Source: Prevotella sp.
GTDB taxonomy: Bacteria > Bacteroidota > Bacteroidia > Bacteroidales > Bacteroidaceae
Direction of reading: 5' to 3'
Assembly (NCBI GenBank): GCA_017623335.1
Contig: JAGAPI010000130.1
Coordinates: 1 to 24,358 of the forward strand
Length of the DNA stretch: 24,358 bases
The translations under genes and the position numbers were made by a program. The notes beneath the pieces were generated by a model. That model saw only the letters and a program-made list of their open reading frames with translations. It had not been told where the DNA came from and ran no database searches. Each line of letters starts with the position of its first letter. Within the stretch, counting starts at the first letter, position 1. Positions 15,261-21,718 of this stretch are shown one piece after another.

Positions 15261-15381
15261 AACGCTTCCGGATTATACCAGACTACATTAAAAACAAACT
15301 GTCCTATATATAATAAGGTGTAGCCAAAATATAATAAGATATACCTTATATATATAATTAAGGTGTAAAGCAAAAAAAGAC

Positions 15382-16482
15382 ATGCTGATAAGAGTAGTTA
15401 TATTCTCACTGATAATTCTTGTGCTGGTGGGCATGGTGTTCTTTGTCTGCTGGCTGATAGGGTGGTGTGCCATGCACTTGTTTCACACCCAGCGCAACTA
15501 CGGCATTTGGGCTGGCGGTGCGGTGGTGCTGTTTGCCGTTTACATTATAATCTACGGCTGCACCATAGGATTCGGCAAGCTTGACATCCGCCGTATCACC
15601 TTTTCCTCAGTCGAATTGCCGAAGGAGTTCGACGGATACAGGATTGTGCATTTCTCGGATGCGCATTTGGGCACCTACGGAATGTCGCGCCAGCATCTTC
15701 TTGCCCGCAATGTAGACTCTATCAACGCGCTTCGTCCCGACCTCATCGTGTTTACGGGCGATATTCAGAACCTGGAGCCCTCGGAGATACTGCCGCAGAT
15801 GCAGATTCTCAGCCGTCTGAAGGCTAAGGACGGAGTTATTTCCTGTCTCGGCAACCACGACTATCCCATCTACGTGCGCGATGCCTCGCCCCGGCAGAAG
15901 GCAGCCAACCTGCGCGAGACCATCGGTCTGCAGAGGCAGATGGGGTGGACGGTGCTGCTCAACGAAAATGTCAGGATAACGCGCGATGCCAGCCATTCCG
16001 GCGATTCTGCGTCGGCTGCGGCATTTTCTGCCAGCCATTCCGGCGGTTCTGCGTCGGCTGCGGCATTTCCTGTCAGCCATTCCGGCGATTCTGCGGCCGC
16101 AAAGCCTTCGATAGTCGTTGCCGGCATGGAGAACGACGGCGACGGCAGGCGTTTCCCCAGAATGGGCGACATTGCCAAGACGCTCCGTGGGGTAAGCGAC
16201 GCAGACTTTGTGGTGATGCTCCAGCACGACCCTACACATTGGCGCGACAAGATACTGAAAGAAAGCCACGTGCAGCTGACTCTCAGCGGGCATACCCATG
16301 CCTCGCAGTTTATGCTGCTGGGCTGGTCGCCTGTGCAGTACTTCTACGACGACTGGGCGGGAGTGACCAACATCGGCGGGCGCGCCATCAACGTGAGCAC
16401 GGGCATGGGCGGTTTCATCCCGTTCCGCTTCGGAGTTCCCGGCGAGATTTGCCTTATAACGCTTAAAAGTGAAACTAAATAA
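15382..16482 (+). CDS. Membrane-anchored metallophosphoesterase (YkuE-like) with repeat insertion
   Basis: 366 residues. Two N-terminal membrane helices (about 4-29 and 43-63) are followed by a calcineurin-like phosphoesterase domain with all metal motifs: D93-x-H95 (HFSDAHLG), G126-D127 (FTGDIQN), G157-N-H-D160 (LGNHDYP), H282-D283 (LQHDPTHW) and G303-H-T-H306 (LSGHTHASQF). The substrate is not predictable. Residues about 203-240 are a low-complexity insertion made of a 14-residue unit (SHSGDSASAAAF plus two) repeated 2.6 times, lying between the strand NENVRI and SIVVAGMEND where relatives usually have a short turn. The reading frame survives because the DNA unit is 42 bp. An acyltransferase gene follows after 8 nt, suggesting an operon; a link to membrane lipid metabolism is only an inference from that neighbour. 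Confidence 0.9.
   Translation: MLIRVVIFSLIILVLVGMVFFVCWLIGWCAMHLFHTQRNYGIWAGGAVVLFAVYIIIYGCTIGFGKLDIRRITFSSVELPKEFDGYRIVHFSDAHLGTYGMSRQHLLARNVDSINALRPDLIVFTGDIQNLEPSEILPQMQILSRLKAKDGVISCLGNHDYPIYVRDASPRQKAANLRETIGLQRQMGWTVLLNENVRITRDASHSGDSASAAAFSASHSGGSASAAAFPVSHSGDSAAAKPSIVVAGMENDGDGRRFPRMGDIAKTLRGVSDADFVVMLQHDPTHWRDKILKESHVQLTLSGHTHASQFMLLGWSPVQYFYDDWAGVTNIGGRAINVSTGMGGFIPFRFGVPGEICLITLKSETK
15991..16100 (+). repeat. 42-bp tandem repeat inside the phosphoesterase gene, 2.6 units
   Basis: Units start at 15991, 16033 and 16075 (last partial, to about 16100), each opening AGCCATTCCGGCGRTTCTGC. Units 1 and 2 differ at only a few bases. It is in frame with the host gene and adds Ser/Ala-rich sequence. 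Confidence 0.9.
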
Positions 16483-16490
16483 AGACTATT

Positions 16491-17252
16491 ATGAAATATT
16501 TGTATCGTATATATCAGTTGCTGATAGCCCTTCCGGTGCTTATCCTGGTCACCATCGTCACAGCCATTGAGGTAGGCGTGGGAATGACCTTGGGCAACGG
16601 GCATTTCTGGAGTTATTACCCCGGCCGCTGGTGGGCGAAGATTATCACCCGCGCCTTCCTGCTGCCCGTGACCGTGGAGGGGCGCGAGAATCTTGAGCGG
16701 AACACGCCCTACGTGTTTGTGGCAAACCATCAGGGAGCCTTCGACATCTTCCTCATCTACGGTTTTCTCGGGCGCAACTTCAAGTGGATGATGAAGTGGC
16801 AGTTGGGCAAGGTGCCCTTCGTGGGCTATGCCTGCCGCAAGAGCCACCAGATATTCGTGGACAAGCGCGGTCCGAGCCGCGTGCGCGCCACCTACGACGC
16901 TGCGCGGCGCGTGCTTTCTGAGGGCGGCTACAGCGTGGTGGTGTTTCCCGAGGGAGCGCGCACGTTTACGGGTCACATGGGCAAGTTCAACAAGGGCGCG
17001 TTTGCCCTTGCCGACGAATTGCAGCTGCCGGTGGTGCCGCTGACCATCAACGGCTCGTTTGACATCATGCCGCGTACGCGCGACTGGCATTTCGCCAACT
17101 GGCATCCGCTGCGGCTCACCATCCACCAGCCCATCTACCCCGTGGGCGAGGGCCCGCAGAACGTTCATGCCACCATGCGCCAGGCTTACGACTCGGTGAT
17201 GAGCTCGCTGGACGACAAGTATCAGGGATATGTTGAGAATCCCGACCAGTAG
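16491..17252 (+). CDS. plsC: 1-acyl-sn-glycerol-3-phosphate acyltransferase (PlsC family)
   Basis: 253 residues. An N-terminal membrane helix (about 8-30, LLIALPVLILVTIVTAIEVG) precedes the acyltransferase domain. The catalytic HX4D motif is NHQGAFDIF (H80, D85); block III is VVFPEGART (F152-P-E-G155), and PVVPLTINGSFDIMP corresponds to block IV. The family transfers an acyl group to lysophosphatidic acid to make phosphatidic acid at the inner membrane. Some bacterial homologues act on other lipids such as ornithine or glycine lipids, common in Bacteroidetes, so the substrate is likely but not certain. It follows the phosphoesterase by 8 nt. Confidence 0.92.
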   Translation: MKYLYRIYQLLIALPVLILVTIVTAIEVGVGMTLGNGHFWSYYPGRWWAKIITRAFLLPVTVEGRENLERNTPYVFVANHQGAFDIFLIYGFLGRNFKWMMKWQLGKVPFVGYACRKSHQIFVDKRGPSRVRATYDAARRVLSEGGYSVVVFPEGARTFTGHMGKFNKGAFALADELQLPVVPLTINGSFDIMPRTRDWHFANWHPLRLTIHQPIYPVGEGPQNVHATMRQAYDSVMSSLDDKYQGYVENPDQ

Positions 17253-17369
17253 TTTCTCGTGAACTTTTGTAGTTTTTCCCCATGCTCTTGCGTCATGTGT
17301 GGGCAGGGCTTGAAAAAACATTAACGTAAAGATAACGTGGCAAAGTGCCGGGAGCTGAAAAAATCTTCG

Positions 17370-17377
17370 TAACTTTG
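17370..17377 (+). promoter_or_regulatory. Promoter -7 element of the M13 peptidase gene
   Basis: TAACTTTG within TCGTAACTTTGCA, an exact TAnnTTTG match; no convincing -33 element was identified. The distance to ATG 17563 implies a long leader containing the 17413-17480 hairpin. Confidence 0.65.
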
Positions 17378-17412
17378 CACCCGGTAAGAGAAATATGGGG
17401 GAGAGTAAGTTA

Positions 17413-17480
17413 GGCACGGATTACACGGATATCACGGATAAGATAAATAAGAACACAGCGGAATCCGTGTAATCCGTGCC
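17413..17480. repeat. Palindromic dispersed repeat, GGCACGGATTACACGGAT family (copy A)
   Basis: GGCACGGATTACACGGAT (17413-17430) and its exact reverse complement (17463-17480) give a perfect 18-bp stem with a 32-nt loop. A second copy is at 21224-21297. It lies within the predicted leader of the M13 peptidase mRNA. Confidence 0.9.
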
Positions 17481-17562
17481 AAAAATAAAGTGCGACAGAC
17501 GTTCTCCGACGATCTGGAGGAGAATTAAGAGAAAACAGTGTAATTAATAAAATAAGTAGAAA

Positions 17563-19590
17563 ATGAAAAGAAACATTATCATGGCATCATTGCTTTTATG
17601 TGCGAGTGCCACATTTGCCCAGACTCAGAAGTCGGGCATCGACAAGACCAACATGGACACCAGCGTTAAGCCTGGCGACAACTTCTGGCGCTACTCCGTG
17701 GGAGGCTGGCTCGACACCCATCCTCTCGACGCTGAGCATCCGCGCAACGGTGCGTTCATCGACCTGAGCGAGCAGAATGAAAAGCGCATCCAGGAGCTTA
17801 TCCTCAACTATGCTGACAGCAAGCAGGAGCAGGGTTCGCTGGGGCAGAAAATCGGTTCGCTCTACAATCTGGTGATGGACAGCGTGCGCCTCAACCGCGA
17901 GGGAGCCGCCCCGCTGAAGCCTTATCTCGACAAGATTGCAGCCGTCAGCAGCCGCGCCGGCTATCAGCTGCTTATGGCGCAGTTTGACTATTGCGGCATC
18001 AACGGGCTGATGTTCAGCTACGGCTGCGGCGCCGACATACGTAACGCCGGCTACAACGTGGTGTCGGTGGGGCAGGGCGGACTCGGCATGGGCAGCCGCG
18101 ACTACTACTTCAACGACGACGAGCAGAGCACCAAGGTGCGCAACGCCTACAAGGAGTACATGAAGAAGCTCTTCAAGCTCGTGGGCAACAGCGATGCCGA
18201 CGCTCAGAAGAAGATGGAGGCGGTGATGGCGATAGAGACGAGAATAGCAAAGGTGAGCAAGGCTCCCGTGGAGCTGCGCGACATCAACGCCAACTACCAC
18301 AAGATGACTTACGGCGAGTTTATTGCCGAATATCCTGGCATAGACTGGGGCAACGTGTTCCTGCAGAACGGTTTCCCGCCGTTTGCCGACATCGTGGTGG
18401 AGCAGTCGGAGCCGCTTCACGAGGTGGAGAAGATTCTTGCCGAGGAGTCGCTCGACAACCTTAAGGCATACGCCGAGAAGAACGTGCTCGCCGGGGCGGC
18501 AAGCGCGCTGAGCGACGACTTCCGCGCCGTGGCTTTCGAGTTCAGCCAGACCACATCGGGAGCGCAGCAGGACCGTCCGCGCTGGAAGCGCGCCGTGGGC
18601 ACGGTGAGCGGCGTGCTGGGCGAGGCCATCGGCAAGCTGTATGTTAAGAAGTACTTCCCCGAGAGCAGCAAGAACCGCATGCTCGCCCTGGTGCACAACC
18701 TGCAGGAGGCGCTGAAGCAGCGCATCGCCGAGTCTACCTGGATGACACCCGCCACCAAGGAGCAGGCAATCGACAAGCTGTCGAACTTTATCGTCAAGAT
18801 AGGATATCCCGACAAGTGGCGCGACTACTCGATGCTGGAGGTCGACGACTCGCTGTCGCTCTACGAGAACATGCGCCGCATATCCGTCTGCAACACAAAA
18901 TATTATGTTGAGACAACTGTAAACAAGCCTGTGGACAAGGAAAAGTGGCACATGACTCCGCAGACCATCAACGCCTACTATAACCCGACCACCAACGAAA
19001 TCTGCTTCCCCGCAGCAATCCTGCAGCCGCCGTTCTTCGACGTTGACGCCGACGAGGCTGCCAACTACGGAGCCATCGGCGTGGTGATAGGTCACGAGAT
19101 GAGCCACGGATTCGACGACCAGGGCTCGCAGTTCGACAAGACCGGCCAGCAGCGCAACTGGTGGACCGCCGAGGACCGCAGCAATTTCGAGAAGCGCACC
19201 AAGGTGCTTGAGGACTATTTCGGCAAGTACGAGATTCTGCCCGGCAAGTTCCTCAACGGCAAGCTCACCCTGGGCGAGAACATCGGCGACAACGGCGGTC
19301 TGAACGTAGCTTTCCGCGCCATGCAGAACGCTATCAAGAAAGGCGGCATAGCTCCCAAGCTCGACGGCTTCACCCCCGACCAGCGATTCTTCCTTTCCTA
19401 CGGCCGTATCTGGGCTTCAAACGCCACTCCCGAGCTTAAGGAGTATTTCCGCCAGATCGACCCTCATTCTGCCGCCGAGGCGCGCGTGAACGCCGCGCTG
19501 CCCCACATCAACGCATGGTATGACGCCTTCGGAGTGAAGAAGGGCAACAAGCTCTTCCTGCCCAAGAACAAGCGTGCGCAGGTTTGGTAA
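17563..19590 (+). CDS. pepO: M13 family metallopeptidase (neprilysin/PepO-like)
   Basis: 675 residues with signal peptide MKRNIIMASLLLCASATFAQ (cleavage near residue 20), so it is periplasmic or exported. It has the full M13 layout: an N-terminal domain starting DTSVKPGDNFWRYSVGGWL, the NAYYNPTTNEICFPAAIL segment, the zinc motif H511-E-M-S-H515 (VIGHEMSHGFDDQGSQFD), and E572-N-I-G-D576 (GENIGDNGGL) supplying the third ligand. The C-terminus ends with Trp, as in many M13 enzymes, where a conserved CxxW motif is found in others. M13 enzymes cleave oligopeptides. No obvious operon partner: the promoter is upstream and an inverted repeat follows. Confidence 0.94.
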   Translation: MKRNIIMASLLLCASATFAQTQKSGIDKTNMDTSVKPGDNFWRYSVGGWLDTHPLDAEHPRNGAFIDLSEQNEKRIQELILNYADSKQEQGSLGQKIGSLYNLVMDSVRLNREGAAPLKPYLDKIAAVSSRAGYQLLMAQFDYCGINGLMFSYGCGADIRNAGYNVVSVGQGGLGMGSRDYYFNDDEQSTKVRNAYKEYMKKLFKLVGNSDADAQKKMEAVMAIETRIAKVSKAPVELRDINANYHKMTYGEFIAEYPGIDWGNVFLQNGFPPFADIVVEQSEPLHEVEKILAEESLDNLKAYAEKNVLAGAASALSDDFRAVAFEFSQTTSGAQQDRPRWKRAVGTVSGVLGEAIGKLYVKKYFPESSKNRMLALVHNLQEALKQRIAESTWMTPATKEQAIDKLSNFIVKIGYPDKWRDYSMLEVDDSLSLYENMRRISVCNTKYYVETTVNKPVDKEKWHMTPQTINAYYNPTTNEICFPAAILQPPFFDVDADEAANYGAIGVVIGHEMSHGFDDQGSQFDKTGQQRNWWTAEDRSNFEKRTKVLEDYFGKYEILPGKFLNGKLTLGENIGDNGGLNVAFRAMQNAIKKGGIAPKLDGFTPDQRFFLSYGRIWASNATPELKEYFRQIDPHSAAEARVNAALPHINAWYDAFGVKKGNKLFLPKNKRAQVW

Positions 19591-19594
19591 GAGA

Positions 19595-19705
19595 GAAATG
19601 AAGAATGAATAATGAAGAATGAAGAATTGGCTGCGCAGCAAAACTTATAAGCAATCTCTGCGCCAAAGGAAAATTCTTCATTCTCCATTCTTCATTCTTC
19701 ATTTC
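19595..19705. repeat. Inverted repeat, GAAGAATGAAGAA family (copy 3)
   Basis: Arms 19595-19628 and 19672-19705 are complementary at 32 of 34 positions, with outer ends GAAATGAAGAATGAA. The 43-nt centre contains a further short GC-rich pairing (GCGCAG with CTGCGC). It starts 5 nt after the peptidase stop and may serve as its terminator-like structure. It shares the GAAGAATGAAGAA arms with the 807-1004 repeat but not the TTCGACGAAGTCAAT word. Confidence 0.85.
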
Positions 19706-19742
19706 CATTTTGTTCTAATTTCGGAAATATGTGTTTTCCCTC

Positions 19743-19773
19743 TTGCATAATAGAAAAAAATATCGTAACTTTG
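19743..19773 (+). promoter_or_regulatory. dnaA promoter
   Basis: TAACTTTG at 19766-19773 (in TCGTAACTTTGCA) with TTG at 19743-19745 about 23 bp upstream. It lies 35 nt before ATG 19808. No DnaA-box-like sequence was noticed between this promoter and the gene. Confidence 0.7.
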
Positions 19774-19807
19774 CAACCCGAATCTAAACGCATCGCTCGA
19801 TAATTTT

Positions 19808-21202
19808 ATGCAAGACAAATATAAAGAGTTGTGGGACAGTTGCCTGCGGCTTATCCGTGAGAGTGTCAGCGAGCAGCAGTACCGGACGTGGTTCAGCCAC
19901 ATCGGATACGGCAGCTACTCTGAGGACAGCAAGACTCTGCTGTTGCAGCTTCCAAGTATGTACGTCTACGAATACTTGGAGGAGCACTACGTCGCGCTCT
20001 TGTCGAAAGTCATCGGCACATGCTTCGGAAAGGACGTGAGGCTCAACTATAAGCTCATGGCCGACAAGGCTCACAACATCACGCAGGAGGTGGAGAGCGA
20101 CACTGTGTCGGCAGAGACCGGCAGTCCTGCCGCCGCGCAGCGGGAAACCGGCGTGCAGAACATCGACCCGCAGCTCAACCGCCAGCAGTCGTTCAACAAC
20201 TATATCGAGGGAGCGAGCAACAAGCTCTCGCGCACGGTGGGCATCTCAATAGCCGAGCATCCGGGAAAGTCTACCTTCAATCCGTTCTTCATCTACGGGC
20301 CTTCGGGCTGCGGAAAGACTCACCTCATCAACGCCATCGGGCTGCGCTGCAGGGAGCTCTATCCTGCCAAGCGCATACTCTACGTCAGCGCCCGGCTCTT
20401 CCAGGTGCAGTATACCGACGCCGTGCGCCGCAACCTGCTCAACGACTTCATCAACTTCTATCAGTCGCTCGACCTGCTCATCGTTGACGACATCCAGGAG
20501 TGGGCGACGGAGAAGACCGTCGACACCTTCTTCCACATCTTCAACCACCTGTTCCGCCTCGGCAAGCAGATAATCCTCGCCTCCGACCGCCCGCCCGTGG
20601 AGCTGCAGGGCATGAAGGACCGTCTGCTCACGCGCTTTAAGTGCGGACTGATAGCCGAGCTGGAGAAACCCAACGTGGAGCTGTGCGTGGACATCCTCAA
20701 CAGCAAGTGCCGCCACGACGGGCTGACAATTCCCGCCGAGGTGATACAGTTTATTGCCGGAAGCGCCAACGGCAGCGTGCGCGACCTGCAGGGAGTAATC
20801 AACTCGCTGCTTGCCTACTCGGTGGTTTACAACAGCAAGATTGACCTGCGGCTGGCAGAGCGCGTGATTAAGCGCGCCGTGAAGATGGACGACCACCCCC
20901 TGACCGTGGACGACATTCTGGAAAAGGCGTGCCAGCACTACGGAGTGACCCAGCAGAACGTAATGTCGCGCAGCCGCAAGCGCGACTACGTCATAGTGCG
21001 CCAGGTATCAATGTTTCTCGCTCAGAAGCACACCAAGATGCCGGCCTCGCGCATAGGACAGCTAATAGGCAACCGCGACCACTCCACCGTAATCCACAGC
21101 TGCAGCATAATAGAAAACAGAATAAAAGTCGACAAGGCGTTTGCCGACGAGCTGGCAAGCATAGAGACTTCGCTGAAGCTCAAGGATGGTGTGTCGAAAT
21201 GA
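19808..21202 (+). CDS. dnaA: Chromosomal replication initiator protein DnaA
   Basis: 464 residues with all DnaA domains. Domain I (about 1-85) begins LWDSCLRLIRESVSEQQYRTW. A variable linker (about 90-125) follows. The AAA+ domain has FNNYIEGASNKLSRTVG, Walker A GPSGCGKTH (164-172) and Walker B LLIVDDIQ (D227, D228). Domain IV carries the DnaA signature RIGQLIGNRDHSTVIHS (R422 to T426 in RDHST), which contacts DnaA boxes, and the helix MSRSRKRDYVIVRQVSMFLA. It unwinds oriC to start replication. Walker A has Cys before GKT where many homologues have Val. A promoter and an inverted repeat lie upstream, and a terminator and iteron-like array downstream. Confidence 0.96.
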   Translation: MQDKYKELWDSCLRLIRESVSEQQYRTWFSHIGYGSYSEDSKTLLLQLPSMYVYEYLEEHYVALLSKVIGTCFGKDVRLNYKLMADKAHNITQEVESDTVSAETGSPAAAQRETGVQNIDPQLNRQQSFNNYIEGASNKLSRTVGISIAEHPGKSTFNPFFIYGPSGCGKTHLINAIGLRCRELYPAKRILYVSARLFQVQYTDAVRRNLLNDFINFYQSLDLLIVDDIQEWATEKTVDTFFHIFNHLFRLGKQIILASDRPPVELQGMKDRLLTRFKCGLIAELEKPNVELCVDILNSKCRHDGLTIPAEVIQFIAGSANGSVRDLQGVINSLLAYSVVYNSKIDLRLAERVIKRAVKMDDHPLTVDDILEKACQHYGVTQQNVMSRSRKRDYVIVRQVSMFLAQKHTKMPASRIGQLIGNRDHSTVIHSCSIIENRIKVDKAFADELASIETSLKLKDGVSK

Positions 21203-21223
21203 AGTAATCACGATGATATAAAT

Positions 21224-21297
21224 CAGGCACGGATTACACGGAATACACAGATTTTTTTTCTTTCACTAATCTGTGACATCCGTGTAATCCGTGCCTG
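21224..21297. repeat. Palindromic dispersed repeat, GGCACGGATTACACGGAT family (copy B)
   Basis: CAGGCACGGATTACACGGA (21224-21242) pairs perfectly with 21279-21297 (19 bp). An inner stem CACAGATT (21246-21253) / AATCTGTG (21268-21275) extends it. It shares the 17 bp GGCACGGATTACACGGA with copy A at 17413; the loops differ. Confidence 0.9.
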
Positions 21298-21306
21298 AAA
21301 ATAAGT

Positions 21307-21338
21307 AGGAGGTTGGTTTTGACACACCTCCTTTTTTG
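21307..21338 (+). terminator. Terminator downstream of dnaA
   Basis: AGGAGGT (21307-21313) with ACCTCCT (21326-21332), 12-nt loop, followed by a T run (21332-21337). Confidence 0.75.
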
Positions 21339-21420
21339 TGTGACGGCACGGCTTTCCTGCCGCAAATCCGTGATTCCTGCCGCCCGCGCCAGCCCTTAAA
21401 AACTTATTCCGGGGACTATC

Positions 21421-21614
21421 AAAAAAATTATAGTTATAATCTGAAAAAATTATAGTTATAATTTTTTTGAATCATGCGCATAAAAATCTTCTGTGCCGGA
21501 CTTGAAAAAAATTATGTACAGGATTTGAAAAAATTATGTACAGGATTTGAGAAAATTATGTACAGGATTTGAGAAAATTATGTACAAGATTTTTTTGAAT
21601 TATGCGCATAAAAA
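21421..21614. repeat. 22-bp-phased iteron-like array with flanking palindromes
   Basis: Two ATTATAGTTATAAT units (21427-21440, 21449-21462) and four TTATGTACA units (21512-21520, 21534-21542, 21556-21564, 21578-21586), each series at exactly 22-bp spacing, share an A-rich lead (TGARAAAATTAT). A 25-mer with core GAATYATGCGCATAAAAA occurs at 21462-21486 and 21590-21614 with one change; the second copy contains the perfect palindrome TTATGCGCATAA (21600-21611). TTATGTACA and TTATGCGCA each differ by one base from the DnaA-box consensus TTATNCACA. Possible origin-like element, protein-binding array or minisatellite. Confidence 0.85.
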
Positions 21615-21652
21615 ATTCCGCACGCCGGACACAGGGTCGCGGACGTGCGGAA
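21611..21652 (-). terminator. Terminator for the beta-helix protein gene
   Basis: On the minus strand TTCCGCACG (plus 21644-21652) pairs with CGTGCGGAA (plus 21616-21624), followed by a T run (the A run at plus 21611-21615). Perfect 9-bp stem, located about 65 nt after the stop. Confidence 0.75.
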
Positions 21653-21718
21653 ACCACGGTAACAAAAGTATGATTTTATTTTCTGATAAGCACGGCTTTT
21701 ATTGCATAAGCGCGGACT

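Larger units (their letters stand above)
17253..17562. other. Intergenic region plsC / M13 peptidase
   Basis: 310 bp without a supported gene. It contains a TAACTTTG promoter (17370-17377) and the palindromic repeat at 17413-17480, leaving a leader of about 180 nt before the next ATG. No clear terminator for plsC was found. Confidence 0.7.
21203..21718. other. Gene-free region between convergent dnaA and the beta-helix protein gene
   Basis: 516 bp with no supported gene. In order: palindromic repeat copy B (21224-21297), plus-strand terminator (21307-21338), an unassigned stretch (21339-21420), 22-bp-phased repeat array (21421-21614), and a minus-strand terminator (21611-21652). No tRNA or small ORF of merit was seen. 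Confidence 0.8.

Noticed and set aside
16344..17417. 357-codon minus-strand frame over plsC
   Set aside because: It is antisense to plsC, which has clear catalytic motifs; the translation is His/Ala-rich without known motifs.
17596..19107. 503-codon minus-strand frame antisense to the M13 peptidase gene
   Set aside because: It lies entirely within the antisense of a well-supported gene; its His/Val/Leu-rich translation is the usual shadow of GC-rich codon usage.
21500..21600. TTATGTACA repeats as a CRISPR array
   Set aside because: The whole period is 22 bp with almost no unique sequence between units; there is no room for spacers and no cas gene.
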